Shown here piece after piece: positions 1 through 8,811 of a stretch of 64,000 nt of DNA. The DNA is taken from positions 186,001 to 250,000 of the forward strand of contig NZ_SJXJ01000005.1 in assembly GCF_004337695.1 (NCBI RefSeq), written 5' to 3'. The stretch comes from Tenacibaculum sp. M341 (GTDB lineage Bacteria > Bacteroidota > Bacteroidia > Flavobacteriales > Flavobacteriaceae). The notes below the pieces were generated by a model. The model did not search any database. It had not been told where the DNA came from and saw nothing but the letters and a program-made list of their open reading frames with translations. A program made the translations under genes and the position numbers. Position 1 is the first letter of the stretch. Every line of letters begins with the position of its first letter.

Positions 1-27
1 TTATTTAGCGGTAATTAAATGAGAATA

Positions 28-927
28 TTACCTTTCATTAAACGGTATTGGTGGGACCGGAGGACGAGGAGGGTAAAAAGTAGATTCTTTAAACATAAAT
101 TCATTTATAATAGTCGAATCTTGTTTTATTTCTTCATTTTTATAAAGTTCCATCAAACTATGAAAAAGAATTCTTAAAGCAACAGGCTCTTTGTAAAAAC
201 CATAACATTCACTTTTATAAATAGTATCTTTTGTTTTTAAAACAATTGTACAAGTTTGATCATCAGTCCAATTTGCAGAATAGCTTTTCTCCAATTTATT
301 AAAATCAATACTGTTAATTTTTGATTTTATGTTTTCAAAGTTTTTATTAGATAATTTACCAGAAAACAGACCTTCTTTCTCTGTGTAATATTTTCCTTTA
401 AAATATAGGTTTCCTAAGCTGTCAATTTCTAAATACATAGAAGGACAGCTACCATAACATTCAGAGCTATAAAAAGCTATTCGTTCAATTCTCCAATTAA
501 ATTGTTCTTTAACTTTAGTTAATAAAATTTTGTTTAAACTATCATTCTTATCTTTTCTGTAAATATCTTTTGTATCATTGGTAATAGGTTTTAAAACTAA
601 TTTTTTAGGAGTGATAGTGTCAATTACAAATTGATAAATAGCTTTTCCTCCAAAAATATATCCTTTCTTTTTTATTATTTGTTCTTTAATATTTAATGTA
701 TCACCATTAATCCAATAGGGTGAGTACGCACCCCAAGCTTGAGAGTATGAACAAACGCTATCTTGAAAAGTGAAAATAAAGGGAGTATCATCCCATTTGT
801 CTTTTAAGTGTTCGGTTTTCCAGTTACCTTTTATTTTTTCTTTCAATGTTTTTTTAATAGATGTCTTATTTGAGGTACATCCTAAAATTTCAATTATTAT
901 GAATAATATAAATATTGATTTTTTCAT
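28..927 (-). CDS. DUF6438-like lipoprotein
   Basis: Predicted lipoprotein of 299 residues. The first ATG is at 925-927; the only upstream in-frame alternative is TTG. The N-terminus MKKSIFILFIIIEILGC is a signal peptide ending in a lipobox (ILGC), so the protein should sit in a membrane facing the periplasm or outside. The C-terminal half contains an ECYGSCPSMYLEID segment followed by GNLYFKGKY, which resembles the DUF6438 family seen in Bacteroidota lipoproteins. The N-terminal half looks like a lipocalin-type beta-rich domain (GNWKTEHL, then alternating strands). The C-terminus is proline-rich. No catalytic motif is visible, the function is unknown, and the gene stands alone. Confidence 0.75.
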   Translation of the reverse strand: MKKSIFILFIIIEILGCTSNKTSIKKTLKEKIKGNWKTEHLKDKWDDTPFIFTFQDSVCSYSQAWGAYSPYWINGDTLNIKEQIIKKKGYIFGGKAIYQFVIDTITPKKLVLKPITNDTKDIYRKDKNDSLNKILLTKVKEQFNWRIERIAFYSSECYGSCPSMYLEIDSLGNLYFKGKYYTEKEGLFSGKLSNKNFENIKSKINSIDFNKLEKSYSANWTDDQTCTIVLKTKDTIYKSECYGFYKEPVALRILFHSLMELYKNEEIKQDSTIINEFMFKESTFYPPRPPVPPIPFNER

Positions 928-1177
928 GTTTTGCAATTCGTTTTTAATAGTTTGAAAGAGATTCTGGCATAATAAACATACAAAAATTATTTATTGCAAT
1001 ATCATTAGCTTCAGCGAAAGTTGAGTAATTAATTAGTGAAAAAAGCATACAAACATTGTAAGTAAATCCTCAACCTTTGAAATTTGATTTTGTATCATAC
1101 TAAAAACTACTTAATATTACATTTCTTAAAAAGAATACTAACATTTAAAGCTATTAGAAAAAGAAAACTTAAGAGTT

Positions 1178-1273
1178 ATGAATACAACAAAAAATAAACA
1201 GAATAACCATAATTTATATTCAACAGAACTATATAAGTTTCATCACATGTTCTATGAAAATATAAAGATGTAA
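1178..1273 (+). CDS. Possible 31-residue small protein
   Basis: A short ATG ORF (begins MNTTKNKQNNHNLY, ends YENIKM) in an otherwise empty gap. It is polar, lacks a signal peptide and matches no family I know. What favours it is the strong rho-independent terminator 28 bp after its stop codon, which implies a short plus-strand transcript. The upstream region has no perfect Bacteroidota promoter and no clear ribosome-binding site. It could equally be chance within a small RNA gene. Confidence 0.25.
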   Translation: MNTTKNKQNNHNLYSTELYKFHHMFYENIKM

Positions 1274-1301
1274 AATAGTATTTTAAATTTTTAAAGAATG
1301 A

Positions 1302-1328
1302 CTCAAGCTAAAAAGCTTGAGTTTTTTT
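1302..1328 (+). terminator. Rho-independent terminator
   Basis: Perfect 8-bp stem CTCAAGCT / AGCTTGAG with an AAAA loop, followed by seven T residues. No annotated plus-strand gene lies directly upstream, so it implies a small transcript from the 937-1300 gap. Confidence 0.8.
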
Positions 1329-1382
1329 ATGTAATAAATTATAATAATAGCTTGTTTTTTAATAGAATCAACTTAATTAAAT

Positions 1383-1427
1383 TAAAAAAAGATCAAGATT
1401 GAAACTAGTTTCGATCTTGATCTTTTG
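1383..1427 (-). terminator. Long near-perfect palindrome, minus-strand terminator
   Basis: AAGATCAAGAT, GAAAC, TAG and GTTTC form an almost perfect palindrome with ATCTTGATCTT; only the TG/CG step mismatches. Read on the minus strand the stem is followed by seven T residues, so it should end a minus-strand transcript. The plus-strand T tract is weaker. Confidence 0.65.
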
Positions 1428-1509
1428 TAAAAAAGGACTTCATCAATTTCTTTTTTGTTTATGGCATTATAAAATACAGAACAGTACCATTTTTTTGCTT
1501 TAAAAGCAA
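1385..1509 (-). ncRNA. Candidate small RNA
   Basis: Inferred from a Bacteroidota-type promoter on the minus strand (TTTTG, 18 bp spacer, ATACTTTG at 1516-1546) and the strong minus-strand terminator near 1385-1427, giving a transcript of about 125 nt. It contains the near-palindrome TTGCTTTTAAAGCAA. An 80-residue ORF spans the same strand but reads through the terminator and has an implausible Phe/Tyr/Cys-rich composition. No known RNA family was recognised. Confidence 0.25.
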
Positions 1510-1515
1510 CGCAAA

Positions 1516-1546
1516 CAAAGTATAAAAAGAGGTAAATGTAGCAAAA
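1516..1546 (-). promoter_or_regulatory. Candidate Bacteroidota promoter
   Basis: On the minus strand TTTTG (complement of 1542-1546) is followed after 18 bp by ATACTTTG (complement of 1516-1523). This is one base from the TAnnTTTG consensus and close to the usual 19-bp spacing. It would drive the candidate small RNA. Confidence 0.3.
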
Positions 1547-1615
1547 GTAGTTACAACCATTGTAGCAAAATAAAAACTTCATCGTCTTTAAAGTATATTT
1601 TAAAAAATCAACCAA

Positions 1616-2656
1616 ATGAAGCATATAATTTCAGCCTTTTTATTATCAATATCAATTTTTTTTGCAAGTTGTCAAACACATACTTCTATAGATGCTTACA
1701 TGAATGAACTAGTCGCAGACGGAGTTTTTAATGGTAATGTTTTAGTGGTGAAAAACGGAGCAACTATTTATGAAAAATCTTTTGGTTTTTCAGATGGATC
1801 TAAAACTACAAAATTAACAAATCAGTATCGATTTGGTTTAGGATCGGTATATAAGGAGTTTCCGGCTGTTGCTATCATGCAACTTCAAGAAAAAGGATTA
1901 CTAAATACAGATGATACAATAAATACCTATTTAAAAGATCTACCAAATTGGTCGTCAAAAATTACGATAAAAAACTTATTGCAATATACAGGAGGTTTGC
2001 CAAGAATATCATGGGATAAGTATTTTGAAAACAATCAGAGAATTACCGATGAAAAAATTAAAAATGACTTATTAAATTTGAAAGAATTGGAGTTTGAACC
2101 AGGATCAGATTATTTGTACACCAATTACAGCCCAATTTTATTAAAACAAATTGTAGAAACTATTACAAAACAGTCTTTTTCAGTATATGTTAATGAAAAC
2201 TTATTTGAGCCTTATGGATTAAAAAGTGCTAAGATTTTACCAGAGATGCCTATCATAAATAAGAAATTTATAGCTATTCCTTTTAATGAAAACTTTAAAG
2301 AAGATGCATATAAAGTTTCTATTTCTGGAGCGTTTTTTAGTTTTACGGCAAGAGATATTGAAGGTTGGTTAACAAACTTACATGCGTTTAAAATTATCAA
2401 TAAAGCGTCATTACAGTTTTTATCTCAAAAAGCTGATTTCTGGGGAAATATTCAAGCTCCTTTAGGCAGTGTTACTTGGAAAAATGGAATTGTAACTAAT
2501 CATCATCATCATGGAGAAACAGGAAATTATGAGTGTATTGTAAAAAGAATGAACAACGGAAAAGATGTTTTAACTATTGTAGTTCAGGCAAATCTAAAAA
2601 GACAAAACATGTTTGATATTTCTGATGAAATAGTAAAGATTTTAAAGTTTGATTAA
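1616..2656 (+). CDS. Serine hydrolase, beta-lactamase (class C/PBP) fold lipoprotein
   Basis: A 346-residue protein of the beta-lactamase/transpeptidase-like serine hydrolase family. The signal peptide ends in a lipobox (FFASC, Cys19), so it is probably lipid-anchored in the envelope. The catalytic SxxK motif is SVYK (Ser77, Lys80), YxN is YTN (Tyr168, Asn170), and a His-rich HHHHGETG near residues 296-303 sits where the HxG motif is expected. Length fits single-domain members. These proteins act as D-amino-acid peptidases, esterases or lactamases; the substrate cannot be deduced. It converges on the glycoside hydrolase operon, with an inverted repeat between them. Confidence 0.85.
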   Translation: MKHIISAFLLSISIFFASCQTHTSIDAYMNELVADGVFNGNVLVVKNGATIYEKSFGFSDGSKTTKLTNQYRFGLGSVYKEFPAVAIMQLQEKGLLNTDDTINTYLKDLPNWSSKITIKNLLQYTGGLPRISWDKYFENNQRITDEKIKNDLLNLKELEFEPGSDYLYTNYSPILLKQIVETITKQSFSVYVNENLFEPYGLKSAKILPEMPIINKKFIAIPFNENFKEDAYKVSISGAFFSFTARDIEGWLTNLHAFKIINKASLQFLSQKADFWGNIQAPLGSVTWKNGIVTNHHHHGETGNYECIVKRMNNGKDVLTIVVQANLKRQNMFDISDEIVKILKFD

Positions 2657-2663
2657 ATAATAA

Positions 2664-2764
2664 GAGTTCGGTATATGAGTATCTCGATTAGTGTTTGTTC
2701 CTTTTGAAAAGAAACATACGTCTCCTCGAACGCAGTTGAGATATCACTAAGTTATATCGAACTC
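2664..2764. repeat. Imperfect inverted repeat between convergent genes
   Basis: GAGTTCGGTATA at 2664-2675 pairs with TATATCGAACTC at 2753-2764 (one mismatch). Inside lie CTCGAACGCAGTTGAG-type and TTTTGAAAA segments that can fold further. The element fills the space between two convergent genes and resembles dispersed palindromic elements often seen between flavobacterial genes; it may also terminate both transcripts. Copy number elsewhere cannot be judged here. Confidence 0.5.
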
Positions 2765-2768
2765 ACAT

Positions 2769-4313
2769 TTATTCATTGCTATTGATAAAATCAAATGAAG
2801 GTTTCTTATTTCCATTGCTATCAATAAAACCAAAATGTTTTTGCTTGTTTTTTCTCCATGGTAAACTACCCGCTACTGAAGTTGGAATTTTTTTAAAATC
2901 GTATAAAGTCCATGAAAGTCGAGATACATTTTGTTCGTTTAAAAATGTTTGTATTTGTTGGTGATAGGTTGCTTGTGATTTTTTTGAATATCCAGAAAAA
3001 GTATTCCAAATACTTCTGTACGAAGGAACTCCAAACTCTTCTAGTACGAGAGGTTTATTAGGGATTTCTTTCTTTAAATCAGCAAAGTCATTTTTTAAAT
3101 TTTCATTAAAATGATGAAAGGACACATAATCAACTTGTTTATGTAAATGTTTTGCGGCAACTGAGTTAGACCAACCAATGGTAACCAAATGATTTTTATC
3201 GTATTTTTTTATTTCTTTAATCATGTATTCCAACCAAGCAAGTACATTTTTTTTACCTCGATTTTTAAAATCTAAATCAGGTTCGTTTTTAATATCCCAA
3301 GCAATAATTGAAGTGTTATTTTTAAAAGCAGATACAATTTGTTCAGCATGACGGTGTGTTAAAGTCCAATTACTAACCGAATAATCACCATAAAAATCAA
3401 ACAAAGTAACAATTACTTTTAAGTTGTTTTGTTTTGCAAGTTGTAAAGTAGTTTTTAATTTTTTAAGTTTTTCTTTAAGTACATCCGCTTCGCCAAAATC
3501 TTTGTATTGTACAAAAATTCTTATGGTATTTAAACCAGCATTCGCAATTAATTTAAAATCGTTGTGAATGGTTAATGAATCAAATTTTTTTCCAAACATA
3601 TCCCAAGCAGATTCTTGAGGGTAATAGTTAACACCTCTAATTGTAAATTTTTTACCATTAATTAAAATGCTATCGTTTTTAGTAGTAGCATAAGGTCTTA
3701 AAATCTTAGATTTTTTTTGAGGAATAGAAGGAGATTGTACCAAGTGTCTAATTCGCCAAAACCCATCTTCTAAAAGCATCATAACTTTATAGCTGTTCAA
3801 CTCATTAACTTCGGTAACAACATCTTTATTCTTTACAACACGAGTATATTTTTCAACATTATTATCTGTAAAAACAACCAATTGTCCGTCTGCACTATAA
3901 AAGTTGAGTTTTAAATGATGACTTAAAGTGGTGGTAAGTAGTTTTAATTTTTTTTCAGCATTATATCCAATACTTTTAATAAGATTTACTTGCGCACTAT
4001 CGGTGTAATAGTCTTGAATACCAAAAGTACTATTGTCTTTATAGGCCACGTTTTTAATATGCCACGAATTCAAGTAGTCTTTGGTAATTTCTTTAGCAGT
4101 TTGCTCTTCCATTTCTCTGCCAGGATTGTCAAAAGACAACCAAGTAGTTTTAGGTAAATACACTTGGCTACTTTTTACAGCTAAATGAAGAATAGAAGCT
4201 CTTTCTGCACCAGTATTTAAAAACGATAAAACAGCACTAATGCCATATACAGTTACCGTACAAAGCACAATAAAAAAGAAAATTAAAAAAATACTGTATC
4301 GTTTTTTTTCCAT
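2769..4313 (-). CDS. Membrane-anchored GH5-like glycoside hydrolase
   Basis: A 514-residue protein with one N-terminal membrane segment (about residues 8-31), placing the rest in the periplasm. Residues about 70-195 form an NTF2-like or IMS-like alpha+beta domain. From about residue 215 there is a TIM-barrel hydrolase beginning with TIRGVNYYP. The acid/base glutamate lies in WDIKNEPD (Glu344) and the nucleophile in VLEEFG (Glu426), as in clan A (GH5/GH2-like) enzymes. The substrate is a beta-glycan in family terms, not determined here. It is the last gene of a three-gene minus-strand operon, 5 bp after the preceding gene, so it probably trims a glycan made with the GT-C-like protein. Confidence 0.8.
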   Translation of the reverse strand: MEKKRYSIFLIFFFIVLCTVTVYGISAVLSFLNTGAERASILHLAVKSSQVYLPKTTWLSFDNPGREMEEQTAKEITKDYLNSWHIKNVAYKDNSTFGIQDYYTDSAQVNLIKSIGYNAEKKLKLLTTTLSHHLKLNFYSADGQLVVFTDNNVEKYTRVVKNKDVVTEVNELNSYKVMMLLEDGFWRIRHLVQSPSIPQKKSKILRPYATTKNDSILINGKKFTIRGVNYYPQESAWDMFGKKFDSLTIHNDFKLIANAGLNTIRIFVQYKDFGEADVLKEKLKKLKTTLQLAKQNNLKVIVTLFDFYGDYSVSNWTLTHRHAEQIVSAFKNNTSIIAWDIKNEPDLDFKNRGKKNVLAWLEYMIKEIKKYDKNHLVTIGWSNSVAAKHLHKQVDYVSFHHFNENLKNDFADLKKEIPNKPLVLEEFGVPSYRSIWNTFSGYSKKSQATYHQQIQTFLNEQNVSRLSWTLYDFKKIPTSVAGSLPWRKNKQKHFGFIDSNGNKKPSFDFINSNE

Positions 4314-4318
4314 AAAAC

Positions 4319-5539
4319 TTAATCTTTTAGGTGGATGTTTTCAAATACTTTTTGATTTCCGCCAGTTTTTAAAACTAATTTATACTCTCCGTTTGGATAA
4401 AAATCTTTCTTTAATTTGAAAGAAAGCATTCCCTTTCTTGATAATCCTTTTTTGGTATCAACTAAAGTATCATTCTTAAAAATACTTAATTCAACAGGAA
4501 ACCCATCAGGAATTAACTGATCCATAAAACTTTTTAAAACACCTACAGATATTAACCTATTGTTATCTGAAAATTCAACATTAAAATCATTAAACAATTG
4601 CACAAAGCTCAGTTGAATAGTATTGCTTTCAGCAATGCCGTGTATGTATGCTTTTACAGTCCATGTTTCTTCTTGGTCTGGGTGAATCATTTTTGCTTTA
4701 GCAATACCGTTTATAGTATTTCCAGAAGTTTTTAAATATGAATTGTTGTTGCATTGAATAAAAAAGTCTACGTGGGTTCCGTCACTAACGATATTTTCAA
4801 ATTGATCTCTTATGATGCTAGTATAAAAAGTAGTAATTTGATTGGCATCAGCATATCTATGAGAGCGTTCACTATTAATAGTAAAATCAACTGCATTATC
4901 AGGGAAAATTTCAGCGGTAATTTCTTTAGAAGAAATCCCTTTTGATACTGAATTTACCAATACTCTACCAGATTTATCCGGAGAAAAAAGGTTTTTCCAA
5001 GCCATTAAATGATTCGTTTCTTCTGCATTTTTTTCAATACTGTTTAAAAATTGAAAATTAATAGAAACTTCAGTGCCTTCAATCAAAGGATTGTCGTTAC
5101 TATCAGTAGGAATACTTACTAACATAGCATAGTCTCTACCACCAGCAATAATACTTGGCGGACCAAAATAGGATTCTATACGATGGTTTTTTTCAGAAGG
5201 TAACACCAAAATAGTATTTTCTAAAATAGTATTTCCATTTTCAAGTATTTTCCAATTTAAGGTTCCTCTTTTTTTATAAAAATGAGGAGGAATATTAAAA
5301 GTAATACGATTGGAGTTTACTTCAGGTTCAAGTACAGTAGTACTGTATGAATTAGAACAATAAAGTAACAAAGAAGAATTGGTTGAAGAGAATTCTAATG
5401 TAATTGGATTTCCTGCAATACTCTCAGAAATTGGCTGTATTATTTTTATAGCTGAAGAAGTATTAGCTGTTTGTTTGTTGTTAGTAACAGAAATCAACAA
5501 TAGGTATAAAAAAACGATATGTACGTGTTTTATATTCAT
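4319..5539 (-). CDS. Exported beta-sandwich (Ig-like) protein of glycan operon
   Basis: A 406-residue protein with a hydrophobic N-terminal segment (about residues 7-19) compatible with export. The rest is rich in alternating beta strands with repeated patterns such as GTEVSINFQF and GTHVDFFIQC, which resemble bacterial Ig-like (invasin-type) modules; two or three are plausible. No catalytic motif was seen. Its start overlaps by one base the stop of the GT-C-like gene, and the hydrolase gene follows after 5 bp, so all three are almost certainly co-transcribed. A structural or glycan-binding partner role is inference. Confidence 0.6.
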   Translation of the reverse strand: MNIKHVHIVFLYLLLISVTNNKQTANTSSAIKIIQPISESIAGNPITLEFSSTNSSLLLYCSNSYSTTVLEPEVNSNRITFNIPPHFYKKRGTLNWKILENGNTILENTILVLPSEKNHRIESYFGPPSIIAGGRDYAMLVSIPTDSNDNPLIEGTEVSINFQFLNSIEKNAEETNHLMAWKNLFSPDKSGRVLVNSVSKGISSKEITAEIFPDNAVDFTINSERSHRYADANQITTFYTSIIRDQFENIVSDGTHVDFFIQCNNNSYLKTSGNTINGIAKAKMIHPDQEETWTVKAYIHGIAESNTIQLSFVQLFNDFNVEFSDNNRLISVGVLKSFMDQLIPDGFPVELSIFKNDTLVDTKKGLSRKGMLSFKLKKDFYPNGEYKLVLKTGGNQKVFENIHLKD

Positions 5540-8500
5540 TAATTAGGATTTCCAATGTAATTGTTCAACTGAATACTAATATAATTAAAACCTTTACCAT
5601 TTACTTTTAGTAGATTTTCTTTACTGTGTGAACGTCTTCTATTTGGTACTAGTTTATCAGAAATATCTTGGTTTGGTAGCCCGTTAACAAAACAAAATTC
5701 TAAATCGTTATAAATTTCAGTGATATCGGATAAGTCTTGTAGAGGAATGCTAAAATCTTGTTTACGTTGTTGTCGTACCCCATGTTTTAAAAACTGATGA
5801 TCTATCCAAATAAGTTTTTTTTGATCAGAATAATAAGAAACGATTAATTGACAAATAGTAGACTCTTCACTTCCCGAATTAAAAACAGAACCAGAAACAA
5901 TACTATCATTAACTGTAATACGATCAATACCAACACTGGTGTATAAATCTTTATAAGCTACATTTCCTTCAGCATGTAAGTTAAAAAGAACAGGTTGCTC
6001 TTCAAACTCTGTTGGAGTAAATTCGTCAGGATTAAATGTTTTAGGAATAGAATCTTTTGTTTTGGACCAAGCAATACCTTCAAAATTAATACGATAGTTA
6101 GAGATTTCTTTAGGCATTAATTTATGTTTAATAATGTCTTTAGCATTGTAATTAGCTAACTTTTTATTATCAGCATTGTACAAAGTAGCTTTAATAGCAA
6201 CATCAGCAGGAACATTGTCAACGTTTTGTATGCTACCAACAATGGCGTAACTTTTCCCTTTTTTAACAAGTTTAGCCTTTAAAATTTCTAACACAGGTTG
6301 TTTTAATACATCTTCATGAAGTGTTTGTTGAGTGGTAACTCTTCGTCTACCATGATTAAAGTAGGTGGTTTTATTATTTACCATCAATTGATCTGGTGGT
6401 AAATCAGAATTTGGTTTCGGAATTATCACATACCATTTATTCCTTCTTTTTATCAACTTAAAAAAATGATGCTTTTCTGCTTTTTCTAACGGAGTAATCC
6501 AATAGGTAGTAACTTTAGCTTTGGCATTGGTGTCTGTTTCATCAGTAATATCAATATCAATGGCGTCCATTTTAGCATAAGAACTCAATAGCCCATCGTT
6601 TACAGCAACTTCTAATAAATATTGATCTAATAAAATATTACTTTCCGGATCAACATAGGAATGGGCTTCTTCATAGCGTTTAAAATCTAATGCATCAAAA
6701 TAAGCCTGTATTACACTGGTAGGCGATATTTGAGTTTTGTTTTCAATATAAAAACGATGAAATGCAACACTCACAATAATACAAGTAATAATTCCCCAAA
6801 TAAAGGAACTGTAAACCATAATTCGGGAAAACTTATTGTAACGTATTGGATAATTTAAATATTCAGATTTTTCTGCGTTTTTTGATGAAAACTTAAAGAC
6901 TCTCTTAAAAAGAGATTGAATATTAATGATAAAAAAGGTGAGTATGACTGTTAAAAAAGGCATAACTCCCCACATTATTTTTTGATATTTAGGAACATCT
7001 TCCTTTGGTAAAATAGAAGAAAGTGGAGGAACACCTAAACGTTCCCATACCATAATTCCGTTTTCTAATTGTTGTAAACGTTGCCATCCGCAGAAGTAGA
7101 GAATAGGATCGTAGAATTTGTCGTTAGAAAAAACATATTTCAAATTGTATTTTTCTGGAATGGTTAAAAATTGTTGTAATGATCCAAGCCCTTCAATTCC
7201 TCTAAATTTAGAATTCTCCAACCTTTCTATAGCTCTGGTGGTAAGTTCAGGTAACCTTCTTGCAGAGTGGTAGTTTCCATCTACACTCATAGCCTTTGTT
7301 TGCGCTCCTAGCCAAGCAATTTGATCTCCAAAACCTAATGTTAAATATCGCCAATGGTCATGTTGGTCTTGAGTTAAAAAGTTAACAATAGGAAGCATTT
7401 TAATTTTCTGAGGTTGCGACGGTCTAAAATAGCCTAAACAAACGGTGAAAATAGAAATTGCTAAAAAGGTAATAGCTAAAAAACCACCTAATAAACGATG
7501 AGGAACTGCCCCAATTTTTTGTTGTAATAATGTTTTTAAATCAGTTTCAACCAAACGATATACAAATTCACCAAATAAAGGAAGTGACATAATAGAAGCC
7601 CAAAGTGTAAATCGGTCTAAGGTTAAAATATTAAAAGCATTATCGCCCAGCATCATTTTAGGAATTGGAGTAGTACCACCAGTACCCAAAATAGTTAGTA
7701 TAGTAATTGATATTCCAAAGAAAAGATAGCGCTTGCTATAATATCTGTAAAAAATGTAGGGTAATAATACGAGCATTATGCCCCATGGAATTAAAAAGAA
7801 AACTAAACCAGAAGAGGTAACTTCTAAAAAATTATCACGAGATCCATGTGGAATAGGAACTTGAGTAATAGGGTTCTTTTTGGTATTAATCCAGTAAGGA
7901 AGTAAACAAAAAATGATTAAAAAGAGTGACGAAAAACCAAACATAATCATTCGTTTAAATAAACGACCAAAGGTGATTAAAAATAGTTTTAAAGTAATCT
8001 TTTTAAAACTTCCTGCTTCATCTTTAGCCGTATCCATAATAATCATACCAATTAAAGGAAAAATAAAGAATACCATTCCAAAAATTGGAGTTACGTGATG
8101 AGAAGTTACCGTAACAGAAATTAATACGAGCGATTTAAATAAGTATTTATAAAGTCCTGTTTTAATCCATAAATAAATCTCGGGTAGGGCATGCATTAAA
8201 ACCGATATACCTACAATACTAGGCAACTGGCCGAAAATATGAAGGGTTTCTGCAAATGAGGAGGAAAAAACGGCAATTAATGAGGCGTATCCTGCTACTT
8301 TTCGATTTCCAGTAATAAGTAACGCAAATCTGTAAGCCCCTGTAATGAATAATAAAATAGCAATGATGCTAACCGTAAATAATCCGAATTTTAATCCGCC
8401 TATATATGATAGAAAACCAATTGATTGATGAACTAATGGAGGATATCCCATTACAGTAAAGCCAGTGTACCAACTATAATTCCAAGGATCAAACCAACTA

Positions 8501-8637
8501 GTTGCGTAGTGATTAGCAAAGAATAAATGTATCAAAGCATCATAGGTGTATTCTAATGTGAAAAACACACAAGTTGTGTGATACATTAATCCTATAAGAA
8601 TGGCGCTGATTAAATATTTATTGGTCTTATTATCCAA
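5539..8637 (-). CDS. Large polytopic GT-C-like membrane protein with periplasmic domains
   Basis: A 1032-residue integral membrane protein. Residues 1-430 hold about ten transmembrane helices; the first loop carries EYTYDALIHLFFANHY, with an acidic residue (Asp33) where GT-C glycosyltransferases keep a catalytic aspartate, then WYTGFTVMGYPPL. Two more helices lie near 555-580 and 620-640. A soluble NTF2-like domain follows (about 650-760), then a beta domain resembling FxLYD (about 800-850). GT-C enzymes use polyprenyl-phosphate sugars on the outer face of the membrane. The start is TTG at 8635-8637; the first internal ATG would cut the first helix. It is the first gene of the glycan operon, divergent from the receiver-GT2 genes. 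Confidence 0.7.
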   Translation of the reverse strand: MDNKTNKYLISAILIGLMYHTTCVFFTLEYTYDALIHLFFANHYATSWFDPWNYSWYTGFTVMGYPPLVHQSIGFLSYIGGLKFGLFTVSIIAILLFITGAYRFALLITGNRKVAGYASLIAVFSSSFAETLHIFGQLPSIVGISVLMHALPEIYLWIKTGLYKYLFKSLVLISVTVTSHHVTPIFGMVFFIFPLIGMIIMDTAKDEAGSFKKITLKLFLITFGRLFKRMIMFGFSSLFLIIFCLLPYWINTKKNPITQVPIPHGSRDNFLEVTSSGLVFFLIPWGIMLVLLPYIFYRYYSKRYLFFGISITILTILGTGGTTPIPKMMLGDNAFNILTLDRFTLWASIMSLPLFGEFVYRLVETDLKTLLQQKIGAVPHRLLGGFLAITFLAISIFTVCLGYFRPSQPQKIKMLPIVNFLTQDQHDHWRYLTLGFGDQIAWLGAQTKAMSVDGNYHSARRLPELTTRAIERLENSKFRGIEGLGSLQQFLTIPEKYNLKYVFSNDKFYDPILYFCGWQRLQQLENGIMVWERLGVPPLSSILPKEDVPKYQKIMWGVMPFLTVILTFFIINIQSLFKRVFKFSSKNAEKSEYLNYPIRYNKFSRIMVYSSFIWGIITCIIVSVAFHRFYIENKTQISPTSVIQAYFDALDFKRYEEAHSYVDPESNILLDQYLLEVAVNDGLLSSYAKMDAIDIDITDETDTNAKAKVTTYWITPLEKAEKHHFFKLIKRRNKWYVIIPKPNSDLPPDQLMVNNKTTYFNHGRRRVTTQQTLHEDVLKQPVLEILKAKLVKKGKSYAIVGSIQNVDNVPADVAIKATLYNADNKKLANYNAKDIIKHKLMPKEISNYRINFEGIAWSKTKDSIPKTFNPDEFTPTEFEEQPVLFNLHAEGNVAYKDLYTSVGIDRITVNDSIVSGSVFNSGSEESTICQLIVSYYSDQKKLIWIDHQFLKHGVRQQRKQDFSIPLQDLSDITEIYNDLEFCFVNGLPNQDISDKLVPNRRRSHSKENLLKVNGKGFNYISIQLNNYIGNPN

Positions 8638-8768
8638 AGAAATTATTTTCCTTAAATATACAATAATGAAGAATAGATTAAAATTTTAATCATCGATTTA
8701 AATTGTGCATTCGTCTAAAAAGTGAATTTAACTAATTGTTTATTGGTATATTAGTGTTATATTGCCAA

Positions 8769-8781
8769 TAGGGGGTAAGGC
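8769..8781 (+). promoter_or_regulatory. TAGGGGG motif in 5' region of receiver-GT2 paralogue 1
   Basis: TAGGGGGTAAGGC lies about 30 bp upstream of the start codon. A similar motif, TAGGGGAGGCG, lies 40 bp upstream of the chosen start of the second paralogue (9994-10004). Such G runs are rare in this AT-rich DNA. It could be a transcript start or binding site shared by the pair. Confidence 0.3.
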
Positions 8782-8811
8782 ATTAATAAAACTTAAAAAG
8801 ACTTAATTATT

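Noticed and set aside
1382-1624. 80-codon ORF on the minus strand
   Set aside because: It reads through a strong terminator, overlaps the start of the beta-lactamase-fold gene and has an extreme Phe/Tyr/Cys composition.
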